In this document: positions 54,604 to 62,837 of the stretch, one piece after another | How positions within the stretch are numbered: position 1 is the stretch's first letter | How the letters are laid out: the number at the start of each line of letters is the position of its first letter | DNA from: Methylobacterium sp. DB0501 | GTDB lineage: Bacteria > Pseudomonadota > Alphaproteobacteria > Rhizobiales > Beijerinckiaceae | Assembly (NCBI RefSeq): GCF_011043735.1 | Contig: NZ_JAAKGV010000013.1 | Span: forward strand, 154,728 to 218,727 | Direction: 5' to 3' | DNA: 64,000 bases | Translations under genes and position numbers: made by a program | The notes under the pieces: generated by a model | Database searches by the model: none | Seen by the model: the letters and a program-made list of their open reading frames with translations, nothing else | What the model was told of the DNA's origin: nothing

Positions 54604-55341
54604 GTGTTTTACGGCAATTTTCAGCCTGGCGATAGCTCGTTCTTACAATCATGCCTGACCAAGCTCAGAGTCATCTTTGGCAGCACCGCCTATGGAGACA
54701 ATAATATTATCATAGGAAAAACTTGCTCTTTTTTACATGATTCAAAATTGATTACTGCGATTAATCGTCACTCAACGACCGAACAGGAAAAATCACTTGT
54801 TTTTCGTCTCAACACGCTAGTCTGGGCTGTTGACAACGCAATGAAAATTGAAGGCGATCTTGTCGAGTGCGGTGTTTGGAAAGGATTTCTGTTTCGTGTC
54901 CTAGCGGAATATTTTGATTTTGAGAAGACAGATAAAAAGATGTGGCTATATGATACATACGCGGGCATTCCAAGAAAATATGACACCGAGAAGCACGACC
55001 ACCCCGTCCTGCACGAAGAGAACTTATTTGAGAAAGTCGTTCTGAGATTTCGCTCTTATGACAATGTCAACGTGGTGAGAGGCCAGCTTCCTGCAATTCT
55101 GGAGCACAAATCCCCCAGAGCAATCTCCTTGCTGCACCTCGACCTCAATTCTTCCCGCGCTGAGATCGAAACACTCGATGCTGTTTTTGATAGAATTTCT
55201 CCTGGCGGGATGATCGTGTTCGACGACTACGGTTGGTCCGCTTACAGGGCGCAGCACGATGCCGAGAAGGAGTGGGCCGCCAAGCGCGGATACCGCATCC
55301 TCGAAATGTCGACGGGCCAGGGCCTGCTGGTCAAGCGGTGA
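54604..55341 (+). CDS. TylF/MycF-like SAM-dependent O-methyltransferase
   Basis: A 245-residue protein of the macrocin O-methyltransferase (TylF) family. The SAM-binding entry GDLVECGVWKGFLFRVLAE is near residue 84, LYDTYAGIP follows near 118, and the metal-site region LLHLDLNSSRAEIETLDAVF precedes PGGMIVFDDYGW. Such enzymes methylate sugar hydroxyls. The first two thirds are strikingly A/T-rich for this genome, the last third is not, which suggests recent transfer. It starts at GTG 54604, 33 bases after the IS256 remnant frame ends. No other sugar-modifying genes flank it. Confidence 0.82.
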   Translation: MFYGNFQPGDSSFLQSCLTKLRVIFGSTAYGDNNIIIGKTCSFLHDSKLITAINRHSTTEQEKSLVFRLNTLVWAVDNAMKIEGDLVECGVWKGFLFRVLAEYFDFEKTDKKMWLYDTYAGIPRKYDTEKHDHPVLHEENLFEKVVLRFRSYDNVNVVRGQLPAILEHKSPRAISLLHLDLNSSRAEIETLDAVFDRISPGGMIVFDDYGWSAYRAQHDAEKEWAAKRGYRILEMSTGQGLLVKR

Positions 55342-56092
55342 TCGCGTCGGGACCTGTGGGAGGGCGAGAATCGCGCACCGGCTCCACGAGACGTCCGCGC
55401 CGAAGGCGCTGCGAGGGATCGCGCTGCAGTGACGCCGTATGCAGGCCCGCCGTGGCGCGGCTTCTGAAATGAGACAGCGACCTCGAACAAGACCTGAATT
55501 CGCGAGGCGCGAGCGTGTCTCGCCCGGCGAGGATCATGACGGCGTCCAGAACGACGACGGCGAGCGCGGAGGACACGGTCGCCCCATGATCGATGACACG
55601 CCGTCGGGTCGCGGCCGATCCAGCCGAACGGGCAGCCCCGGCGTCGAGAACGGCGGCGATCAGGCTGCCTTCGTGCCCGGCGCCCTCGCGATCGGCCATC
55701 GTCGCGGCGCGAGCCGGCCCTCGCATTCCCGCCCGCGGCCCCCGCAGGAACCGACGGCGCGCGGGTCTCCCCCAGGCGGGATCTCGTACGGCAAGCAGGC
55801 ACCGGGCGCAGCCTGTAGGGGGCTCTCATCCAGCACAGCGCGCGGCGACCAACGCCAAAGGCGGCTTGTTCGGAACGGGGCCGGCGGCCGAGCGGTCTCC
55901 AGACCTGCCCTCGCGCGGGCGGTACGACGATCCAGACCAGCCTGCTGATGACAGGGAAAGCTCGCCGATCCACCCGGCGCGTGATTCACCGCTTCGGCAG
56001 GGTTCCTGCAGATCCAGGACCTCAGCGGTGCGAGGCTCCCGCGCGTGGCATGAGGAGGCCGGCTAGGCCGCTATACACGTGAGGGAAATTCG
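55342..56092. other. Gap between the methyltransferase gene and the island attachment site
   Basis: No gene is supported in these 751 bases. Bases 55529-55626 are the right copy of the diverged direct repeat at 43145-43244. The open frames here lack ribosome binding sites, although a reverse-strand frame across the repeat reads SSALAVVVLDAVMIL, hydrophobic enough to be a decayed membrane segment. Confidence 0.45.
55529..55626. repeat. Diverged direct repeat, right copy
   Basis: Partner of 43145-43244, in the same orientation about 12.4 kb away. The region between the copies holds the secretion cassette, the transposase remnant and the methyltransferase. Confidence 0.6.
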
Positions 56093-56143
56093 TGGAGCGG
56101 GTGAAGGGAATCGAACCCTCGTATTCAGCTTGGAAGGCTGTAT
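56093..56143 (-). mobile_element. tRNA-Gly(TCC) 3' half: attachment site of a genomic island
   Basis: Read on the reverse strand, the sequence runs CAGCCTTCCAAGCTG (anticodon arm, TCC), then a T arm with GGGTTCGATTCCC and the acceptor strand CACCCGC-T-CCA, ending at 56093. The 5' half that should follow on the right (GCGGGTG and a D arm) is missing, and unrelated DNA takes its place. A tRNA 3' fragment next to an integrase is the usual scar of site-specific integration, so this is one att site. The intact tRNA gene should lie at the other end, to the right of the window. Confidence 0.88.
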
Positions 56144-56298
56144 TGCCGAGATTGCGCCCTCTCCGAAAACTGTTAACCACATTCGCCAAAGCCCTGATTG
56201 TACTACCGTTTTCCCGCCATCTGCGCAATCGGCCGGCTTGAGCCCTTCGCGGATCAGTCGTTGTATCCCCGTTGTATCCCGGGGGGACCGAGCCGCCG

Positions 56299-57795
56299 AT
56301 GCCCAAGACTGCCAGCCGCGGGACGTACGCCCGCGAGCGCCTGCACCTCACCGCCGACGTCATCCGCAAGGCGCGCTCGATGATAGCCGCCGGCCGGTTC
56401 GAGGGGCGCGGGCACGAGTTCCTCGACACGTCCTGCCAGGGCCTCACGCTTCGTGTCACGAAGGCATCCGGGACCTGGTACCTGCGAACCCGCGCCGCGA
56501 CCGTGCGCCTCGGCCCGATGGAGGATCTGCCGGTGGCGGCCGCTCGCGAGGCCGCGCTCCGGGCCCTCGTCGACCTCAAGGCCGGCCGCAAGACCGATCC
56601 CCTCGACCTCTACGTGTTCGCCGACGTGATGAAGCGCACCGGCGACTTGGACGTCGCGATCGACGCGGGCTTCCCGGAGGTCGTGATGGAGCAGTCCGAC
56701 GAGGACCGCCGGCGGCGCGGTCCGTGGCAATGGCGCGACCTCGTCGAGGAATTCCTGGCCGAGAAGGTGAAGGGGCTGAAGCCCGGGTACGGTCCGAAGT
56801 ACAGCGCCTATCACCGCGGATCCGAGTTCGACGATCTCTGGCACATGTACGTCCGGGACATCGAGATATCCGACCTTGAGAGCTTGCGGGACGCGGTCGC
56901 CGACAACCGCACGGTGTCGGCCGCGGCGCGCGTCGTCCGGCAGAACCGCGAGATGCTGACATGGGCGTGGAGCTACCACTCCACCCGCTCCGGCCTTAGC
57001 GAGTTCCAGCATACGTGGTGGGATCGGTGGTCGATCCAATATCAGTCGGGAACGCGCGAGCACACGCCGACCGTGACCGAGCTCGTCCGGACCCTCCTGA
57101 TGGCCGAGCGGCATCTCACGCTCGGCGGCACGACGCAGGAGACGAGCCCCGGCATGTTGGCCGCGCTCTGGGCCGTCGTTCTGACCGGTCAGCGCACGGG
57201 CCCCCTAACGAGCACCCGGTGGGACGCGGTCATCCCCATGCCGGATCGGCCCGGGTGGCAGGTGTGGACATGGAGCGGGGCTATGATGAAGGGCGGCAAG
57301 AACGGCGGCCGGCCCCACGCCCTACCGATCCCGCCCGGCGCGATCGAAGCGATCGCCCGGCAAGGCGCGCCGGCGGGTGGCGAGTGGATCTTCCCGAGCC
57401 GAGCCGAGGGTAAGCCGATCACCCCCACGGGCATCAACCAGTTTTTCTACCGCCTCCAGGGCCGGATGAAGCCCGGCAAGGGGACGGCCGTGACGAAGCG
57501 GCATAATGGAGACCTGTTCGCGGCGTACGGGATCCGCGTCTGGAGGCCCCATGACGCTCGCCGGGCCATCGCGACCTTCCTCGACGACGAGGATCTAGGT
57601 GGCGCCGCATCGGCGATCCTCGCCCACAGCCGTGGCAAGGCGTCCGAGGAGGAGGCCAAGGTCGAGGATATCACGCGCCGAGTCTACGCGAAGGCGCAAC
57701 GTCTCGACCTCAAGGCCAGGGGGATGGAGCCGTGGGTATCCCATGTCCTCGCGGCCTACGAGCGGGAGAAGGCCAGGTTCAAGCCGATCGCCTAG
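56299..57795 (+). CDS. Tyrosine recombinase / island integrase
   Basis: A 498-residue integrase of the phage type. The catalytic set is visible: Arg299 (TGQRTGPLTSTRW), His418 and Arg421 (PHDARRA), His443 (LAHSRG) and the nucleophile Tyr463 (RRVYAK). The N-terminal half has an arm-binding-type region and a long SAM-like core-binding domain. It lies 156 bases inside the tRNA-Gly fragment and points away from it, as expected of an island integrase. ATG 56299 was preferred over a TTG at 56272 because a GGGGGACCGAG stretch lies in front. All catalytic residues are present, so the island may still be mobile. Confidence 0.92.
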   Translation: MPKTASRGTYARERLHLTADVIRKARSMIAAGRFEGRGHEFLDTSCQGLTLRVTKASGTWYLRTRAATVRLGPMEDLPVAAAREAALRALVDLKAGRKTDPLDLYVFADVMKRTGDLDVAIDAGFPEVVMEQSDEDRRRRGPWQWRDLVEEFLAEKVKGLKPGYGPKYSAYHRGSEFDDLWHMYVRDIEISDLESLRDAVADNRTVSAAARVVRQNREMLTWAWSYHSTRSGLSEFQHTWWDRWSIQYQSGTREHTPTVTELVRTLLMAERHLTLGGTTQETSPGMLAALWAVVLTGQRTGPLTSTRWDAVIPMPDRPGWQVWTWSGAMMKGGKNGGRPHALPIPPGAIEAIARQGAPAGGEWIFPSRAEGKPITPTGINQFFYRLQGRMKPGKGTAVTKRHNGDLFAAYGIRVWRPHDARRAIATFLDDEDLGGAASAILAHSRGKASEEEAKVEDITRRVYAKAQRLDLKARGMEPWVSHVLAAYEREKARFKPIA

Positions 57796-58121
57796 GGTCC
57801 CTCCCCTGCGCCAGCACACTAGAAACCGCGTGCGTGCAGCCTAAATTAATTTTTAAGAACACATCGTACTAGTCATTATATAAACCTGACTGCCTTACCA
57901 TTGAATATATAGAGACATCTGATAATATAGATAAATACTGAAACGCGGAATGACATTACGTTCTGCGGGGCGGTCGGCAACATGCGAGCCGGCTCGCGGC
58001 CGGACGTTAGTAGCATCACGAGAGTAGCCCGTCACAAGTGGTGGACAGCCGGATCCTCGTAGTTTCCGCACGACGAGACATCTGTATTCTGTATTTCCGT
58101 CCCCGTTGATTCGGTGCGCCC
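57796..58121. other. A+T-rich leader of the helicase operon
   Basis: This 326-base gap has no gene. Bases 57840-57950 are rich in A/T in sharp contrast to both neighbours, a probable promoter and a typical sign of foreign DNA. I see no perfect operator palindrome. Confidence 0.45.
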
Positions 58122-59918
58122 TTGCCCAGTCCGTTCGCCGACCGTCAGCCATCCATCGCCGACAACTTGCGCATCCGCACACCGCAGAAGGAGGCTTTCG
58201 AGGAGATCGAGGCGTTCGCCACCGAGGGTGAACGGGAGGCGGGCATCGTCCTCCCGGTCGGCTGTGGGAAGTCGGGTACGATCACGCTCGCCCCGTTCGC
58301 GTTCGGGTCGGAGCGAACGCTGGTCGTCGCGCCCAACGTTGCCATCGCCAGGCAGTTGGCCGCCGACTTCGATCCTGCGTCGCCAGACATGTTCTACCAG
58401 AAGTGTGACGTCCTACGCGGTCCACCCTGGCCGGAGCCGGTCGAGATCCGCGGCCGCACGTCGAACCGCGCCGACCTGGATGAAGCGCACGTCGTCATCA
58501 CGAACATCCAGCAACTCCAAGGGGCGGACAACCGCTGGCTCCAAGACCTGCCACCCGACTACTTCGACCTGATCCTGTTCGACGAGGGCCATCACACGGT
58601 CGCGCAGAGCTGGAACACCCTCAAGGCGGCCTTCCCGCATGCCCGGATCCTGAACTTCAGCGCGACCCCTCTCCGGTCGGACGGGCAGCTCATGTCCGGC
58701 CGCATCATCTATTCCTACCCCGTCGTCCGCGCGATCCGAGAGGGCTACGTCAAGCGGCTGAAGGCCGTGGTGCTGAACCCGCGGACCCTTCGGTACGTCC
58801 GGCAGGAGGATGGCGTCGAGGTGGACGTGAGCCTCGAAGAGGTCCGTCGGCTCGGCGAGACCGACGCCGACTTCCGTCGCGGCATCGTAACTTCGCAGGA
58901 GACGCTGACGACCATTGTCGACGCCTCGATCCGAGAGCTACAGCGGCTGCGCCGGGAGAGCGGCAACCCATATCTGAAGATCATCGCGTCGGTACTGAAC
59001 TTCACTCATTGCAGCCAAGTCGTGGCGGCGTACCGAGCGCGTGGACTGCGGGCTGACTACGTCCATTCTCGCGAGGACGCCGCGGCGAACGAGCGCGTGA
59101 TGGGCCGTCTCCAGGCGAACGGCATCGACGTCATCGTCCAGGTGCGCAAGCTCGGCGAGGGCTTCGACCATCCCCTGCTCGCCGTGGCGGCGGTCTTCAG
59201 CCTGTTCGCAAACCTATCACCGTTCGTGCAATTCGTTGGGCGCATCATGCGGGTTGTGGAGCAGGGTGCGCCTGACGCGCCCGTGAACCGCGGCGTCGTC
59301 GTGTTCCACGCCGGCGCGAACATCGCATCACGTTGGACCGATTTCCAAGCCTACACCGAGGCAGACCGGGACTACTTCGACCAGTTGCTGCCAGTCGAGG
59401 GTCTCGACTTCGGCCACGGCGACGAGATCGAGATCGAGCCGGCGCCGCGGGACTTCCCCGACCAGGTCGACGTCCGGGCGCAGGGTGGTATCGACCTGCA
59501 GGAGATACCCCTGATCCGGGACAACCCGGAGGCACTCGACCTGCTTCGCCAACTGCACGCCCAAGGGTACAGCACCGAGCAGATCTCAGAGGCGTCGGCG
59601 GAATTGGAGGCCGTGCCAACGACCCGGGCGCGGGAGCGGCAGGCGATGCGCCAATCCCTGGACATGCGCATCCGGACCGAGGTGGGCCGCATCCTTGGCG
59701 CACGCGGCCTGCGTCATGACGGCAGGGACCTCGACCGCCGACACCTCGGGAAGACGAACTTCGTAATACTGAAGGGTGCTCTCGACCGCCAGGCCAACGT
59801 GGCGGCGGGACGGGGCACCGGTCAGAGGAGCGAGTTCAGCCGCCAACAGCTGGAAGCCATCGAGGCCGACTTCGACGCCATCGTCGCACGGGCCGTGGCG
59901 GAGGTCATCGGTGCCTAG
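58122..59918 (+). CDS. SF2 DEAD/DEAH-box helicase of the island
   Basis: A 598-residue superfamily 2 ATPase. Motif I is LPVGCGKS (44-51), motif II DEGH (154-157), motif III SAT (180-182) and motif VI QFVGRIMR (370-377); the arrangement resembles type III restriction and RecQ/RapA-like helicases seen in defence loci. About 200 residues after the helicase core (SRQQLEAIEADF near the end) form a helical domain that I do not recognise. There is no nuclease motif in the protein. The start is TTG 58122. The next gene overlaps its end by eight bases, which indicates an operon. Confidence 0.88.
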   Translation: MPSPFADRQPSIADNLRIRTPQKEAFEEIEAFATEGEREAGIVLPVGCGKSGTITLAPFAFGSERTLVVAPNVAIARQLAADFDPASPDMFYQKCDVLRGPPWPEPVEIRGRTSNRADLDEAHVVITNIQQLQGADNRWLQDLPPDYFDLILFDEGHHTVAQSWNTLKAAFPHARILNFSATPLRSDGQLMSGRIIYSYPVVRAIREGYVKRLKAVVLNPRTLRYVRQEDGVEVDVSLEEVRRLGETDADFRRGIVTSQETLTTIVDASIRELQRLRRESGNPYLKIIASVLNFTHCSQVVAAYRARGLRADYVHSREDAAANERVMGRLQANGIDVIVQVRKLGEGFDHPLLAVAAVFSLFANLSPFVQFVGRIMRVVEQGAPDAPVNRGVVVFHAGANIASRWTDFQAYTEADRDYFDQLLPVEGLDFGHGDEIEIEPAPRDFPDQVDVRAQGGIDLQEIPLIRDNPEALDLLRQLHAQGYSTEQISEASAELEAVPTTRARERQAMRQSLDMRIRTEVGRILGARGLRHDGRDLDRRHLGKTNFVILKGALDRQANVAAGRGTGQRSEFSRQQLEAIEADFDAIVARAVAEVIGA

Positions 59919-60204
59919 GGTGCGATCCCTCGTCGAGCGGATAAGCTTCGACCGGGCCCTACGCGCACACGACTGCCAGGCCAGCGCGAAGCACCGGGTC
60001 TCCAAGGGCGAGCTACGGCTGAAGGTCAGGAACGGCCGAAGCTGGGATCACTACTGCCTTGCGTGTGCTCAGCAGATCCTGCGGAAGGACGTGGCATACC
60101 TGCAGATGATGCTGGACGTGGCGGCTGTCCCTGGTCAGGTTCTCTTCGCCGAGGAGATCCCGGCCGATGGCGTCCAGGCGCTGCCGGCCCCGCCAGACGC
60201 CTGA
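59911..60204 (+). CDS. Small protein with a possible zinc site, 97 residues
   Basis: A basic protein that overlaps the helicase gene by eight bases. It has Cys22 and His28 in HDCQASAKH, then KGELRLKVRNG, then His47, Cys49 and Cys52 in DHYCLACA. That spacing and the KGELRL stretch recall PARP-type or treble-clef fingers, which often bind DNA ends, but the match is weak and a second N-terminal Cys is missing. The start is GTG 59911; GTG 59920 is possible. Its close coupling suggests that it works with the helicase. Confidence 0.6.
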   Translation: MPRVRSLVERISFDRALRAHDCQASAKHRVSKGELRLKVRNGRSWDHYCLACAQQILRKDVAYLQMMLDVAAVPGQVLFAEEIPADGVQALPAPPDA

Positions 60205-60262
60205 CCTCTGCACCCGCCCGGGCTTGCCTCGGGCCGGCCGGGGCCCGAGGATGCCTCCCTTC

Positions 60263-60604
60263 ATGGAGGCGGCATTGAGCGATCTGAGGGAGCAGGTCCG
60301 GGTGGGGACGCTTAGGCGGATGCGGGAGGCCCTCGCCGACGTGGACGCCCGGCTGGAAGGTCTCCGCGCCGAGCGCGTACGCCTGGTCGCCTCGATAGAC
60401 GAGGTGGAGGGGCAGCCGCCAACCCTGGAGCCCACCCTCCTCGCGGCGGTCCGCCTCCGCGCCGACGGCGCCCTGGTCGTCTCCGCCCCGGGGACACCCC
60501 CAACCCGGATCGTCGCCATCCGGGTGAAGCGCGCCCGCGCCGCGGCGCAGAGGGTTGCCGAGCTCGTCGAGGAGGCCCTCGTCGAGAGGGATCGCCAGCC
60601 GTAA
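60263..60604 (+). CDS. Small coiled-coil protein, 113 residues
   Basis: I do not recognise this family. The N-terminal half is strongly helical and charged (LREQVRVGTLRRMREALADV, then DARLEGLRAERVRLVASIDE), with a heptad-like pattern that suits a coiled coil. The C-terminal half has short beta-type segments (ALVVSAPG, RIVAIRVKRARAA) and another helix. GAGGA lies about ten bases before ATG 60263; the ATG at 60251 is an alternative without a spaced ribosome binding site. It lies 58 bases after the small protein gene, on the same strand. Confidence 0.6.
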   Translation: MEAALSDLREQVRVGTLRRMREALADVDARLEGLRAERVRLVASIDEVEGQPPTLEPTLLAAVRLRADGALVVSAPGTPPTRIVAIRVKRARAAAQRVAELVEEALVERDRQP

Positions 60605-60674
60605 GACGCCCCCTGGACTCCCCTAGACTGCGTGGTATGCCAACAGGCAAAGACGATCTCGCCGGGGCGGGGAT

Positions 60675-61190
60675 TTGATTAGTCGCGAGCACACCCAGGA
60701 GGCCCTGTCGCTCGCGTACGTCCATGCTCTGGCCGGTCGCGCGGGGCTCAACATCGCTGCCAGGGCCACCTTCGATTACGGGATCGATGGCTACTTCTAT
60801 CGAGTGAAGATGCGTGGGCGGGAGCGTGTCGAGACAGGAGCCCCCGTACGCTTCCAGATGAAGGCCAGCGTAGATTGGCAGCACAGGGACGGACATGTCG
60901 TCTACGACCTGGATGCCCGCGCGCACCGGACTATCGCTGAGCGAGATCCTGAGGGTGTCATGACGATCCTCATCCTCCTCTGCTTGCCGCGCGACGAAAA
61001 TCAATGGCTGACTGGGTCCGAGACCGAGATGTACCTGCGGCACTGCTGCTACTGGTATCGGACGGAAGACCCGCCAACTGAAAACCCCTCGAAGCAGCGC
61101 ATTCGGATCCCGCGCGCCAACGTGCTGACACCCGACAGCCTCCAGGGCATCATGACGCTCGCCCGCGAGGAGGCCCTGGCAGGCCGATGA
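60675..61190 (+). CDS. DUF4365 family protein, PD-(D/E)xK nuclease-like
   Basis: A 171-residue protein that matches the DUF4365 pattern: an N-terminal helix, then FDYGIDGYFY (Asp34, Asp38), a beta hairpin and VRFQMKAS (Gln61, Lys63). That D...QxK arrangement is the core of restriction-endonuclease-like folds, and DUF4365 genes commonly lie in defence islands. The residues are all present, so it may cut DNA. The start is TTG 60675, after GGGGCGGGGA. Its stop overlaps the start of the next gene by four bases (ATGA), so the two proteins are made together. Confidence 0.75.
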   Translation: MISREHTQEALSLAYVHALAGRAGLNIAARATFDYGIDGYFYRVKMRGRERVETGAPVRFQMKASVDWQHRDGHVVYDLDARAHRTIAERDPEGVMTILILLCLPRDENQWLTGSETEMYLRHCCYWYRTEDPPTENPSKQRIRIPRANVLTPDSLQGIMTLAREEALAGR

Positions 61191-62320
61191 CCAGCGAGCC
61201 CGATGACATCGAGCGTGTCCCGCTCGGCTCCCTCAAGCGCTACCTGGCGACGGCCGGGTGGCGCAGGCACGCGCTGCGGAGCGGGCTGGAGCTCTTCGCC
61301 CTCGGCCCCGAGGACGACGAGATCGAGATAATCCTGCCCGGCACATCGCATGCCCGAGACGCTCAGGTCCGGATCGGTCAGGCCCTCCGGACACTGACCG
61401 CGCTCGAAGACCGGGACCGGACCGCGGTCGTCGCGGCAATACGGGCCATCAGCTACGACCTGATCAAGTCCCGCCTCCCCGACTCGGTCATCCGGCACGA
61501 CACGATCAAGCTCGGCACGGCCGAGGAGTTCATCCGGCGCATGGCCCGGCTCCTCGCCGCCTCCGCCCACGCTGAGCTGCACGCGAGCGCCTACTTCACC
61601 TGCGTCGATGGCGTGGCCCAGCGCTACGCCGAAGAGTGCCGGTTCGGGCACACGTTCCGCGGCTCATTCGGTTTCACGGTCGAGAGCCCGGTCGGCCCGA
61701 ACACGATCATGCCTGGCGAGGCGGCTCCCCCCGCGCCGCCCCTTGAGCGCCGCACGGTGCAGCGGCTCGCACGCGGGTTGCGCCTCATCGAGGGAGCGAT
61801 CGCCCACGAGGACCCCAGCGAGATCGTGCGGGGCTACGAGGTCGGGCTCAACGCTAACGCCTGCGAGGAGCTCGCGGCGCTGGTCGAGGTCCCGCATGCC
61901 GGCGAGGTCCGGCTCGATATCGTCTTCTCTCCCGAGTGGGGCGTGCCTGAGGACGTCGGTGCGGCCCCCTCGTTCGAGATCCGGCACGCGCTCTCGGCCG
62001 AGATCATGCGGGAGGCGGCCAAGGCCCTGCGTCACTCCGACGACGAGCGGCGCCGCACGATCGTTGGCCTCATCCGCACCCTCCACTCGAACGAGAACCC
62101 GAGCGACCTCTTCAGCATCTCGGGGACGCAGGATGTCATCGTCGAGTGGGCCAGCGAGGAGCACGGGCTCATCCGCGTGCGCGTCTCGCTGCCCCCTGAG
62201 GAGTACCTGCAGGCCGTCGACGCCCACAAGACGGGGCGGATGGTCTCGATCCATGGCGAGCTCAAGCCGCCGGGCCGGTTCTGGCGCCTCGAAAACCCGA
62301 GGGATTTCACCCTGCTCTGA
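61187..62320 (+). CDS. Unrecognised 377-residue partner of the DUF4365 protein
   Basis: I know no family for this protein. It is rich in Glu, Arg and Ala, has no signal or membrane helix, and appears to have two parts: an N-terminal half (residues 1-175, with LKRYLATAGWRRHAL and ELHASAYFTCVDG) and a C-terminal half from about 185 (RTVQRLARGLRLIEGAIAHE), joined by a Pro-rich linker PGEAAPPAPPL. The C-terminal half ends in a beta-rich segment (MVSIHGELKPPGRFWRLEN). The ATGA overlap with the DUF4365 gene argues that they act as a pair, perhaps as sensor or specificity subunit and effector. Confidence 0.7.
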   Translation: MTSEPDDIERVPLGSLKRYLATAGWRRHALRSGLELFALGPEDDEIEIILPGTSHARDAQVRIGQALRTLTALEDRDRTAVVAAIRAISYDLIKSRLPDSVIRHDTIKLGTAEEFIRRMARLLAASAHAELHASAYFTCVDGVAQRYAEECRFGHTFRGSFGFTVESPVGPNTIMPGEAAPPAPPLERRTVQRLARGLRLIEGAIAHEDPSEIVRGYEVGLNANACEELAALVEVPHAGEVRLDIVFSPEWGVPEDVGAAPSFEIRHALSAEIMREAAKALRHSDDERRRTIVGLIRTLHSNENPSDLFSISGTQDVIVEWASEEHGLIRVRVSLPPEEYLQAVDAHKTGRMVSIHGELKPPGRFWRLENPRDFTLL

Positions 62321-62388
62321 GCGGCTAGGCCCGCCTCACCAGGGGCCATAGGGCGCCCCGCCCCGAGGGTGGGCGCGCTTGCTCACGG

Positions 62389-62670
62389 TCAGCTCCAGAA
62401 CGATCCGCAGGCCGGCAGGCCCGCCGGCTTGGCCTTCTCCCGCGCGCGGGCGGCCATCTCCGCCAGTTGGCGGGCCTCTGCCGCGAGGGCCCTGCACTCG
62501 CGGATCGCCCGCAGTCCCGCCTCCCGCACCTGGGCGGCCATGGCGTCCGGATCCCCGCCCTCGTCTATGATCTCGGCATGGAGATCCTCCGGCGTCATCG
62601 CCAAGATCGCGTCCACGCAGAGGTCATCGAGGGCTTCGAGGAACTCGGTATCCGTGAGACGGCGGCTCAC
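62389..62670 (-). CDS. Small acidic helical protein, 93 residues
   Basis: Third gene of a set of three overlapping small genes on the reverse strand. The product is acidic and helical (LTDTEFLEALDDLCVDAILA, then AAEARQLAEMAARAREKAKP), with no known family. Its ATG overlaps the stop of the membrane-protein gene by four bases, which supports that it is real. Confidence 0.6.
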   Translation of the reverse strand: MSRRLTDTEFLEALDDLCVDAILAMTPEDLHAEIIDEGGDPDAMAAQVREAGLRAIRECRALAAEARQLAEMAARAREKAKPAGLPACGSFWS

Positions 62671-62837
62671 CGGCGGCGCCCCTTCTTCTCCGACGCCTCG
62701 ACCGAGGCGAGCAGGCGGACGATGTCGAAGTCGCGGCGCGGCAGGCCCTTCTCGATGAGGGCGACGAAGCCCACGAGCATGACGGCGGCGAAGAGGACAC
62801 CGGCAGACGCCAGGATAATGAGATCGCTCGCGCTCAC
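62667..62837 (-). CDS. Small single-span membrane protein, 56 residues
   Basis: Second gene of the overlapping set. It starts at GTG 62837, within the stop of the first gene (GTGA), and ends within the start of the third (ATGA). One membrane helix, LIILASAGVLFAAVMLVGFV, is followed by a basic cytoplasmic tail (LPRRDF, KKGRRR). A toxin, holin-like or regulatory role is possible but cannot be shown. Confidence 0.6.
   Translation of the reverse strand: MSASDLIILASAGVLFAAVMLVGFVALIEKGLPRRDFDIVRLLASVEASEKKGRRR

Noticed and set aside
56093..56170. Complete tRNA-Gly gene
   Set aside because: The 3' acceptor strand CACCCGC has no matching GCGGGTG on the 5' side and no D arm is formed, so only the 3' half is present.
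57796..58121. Abi or toxin gene in the A+T-rich leader of the helicase operon
   Set aside because: No open frame with a ribosome binding site was found; it looks like promoter DNA.
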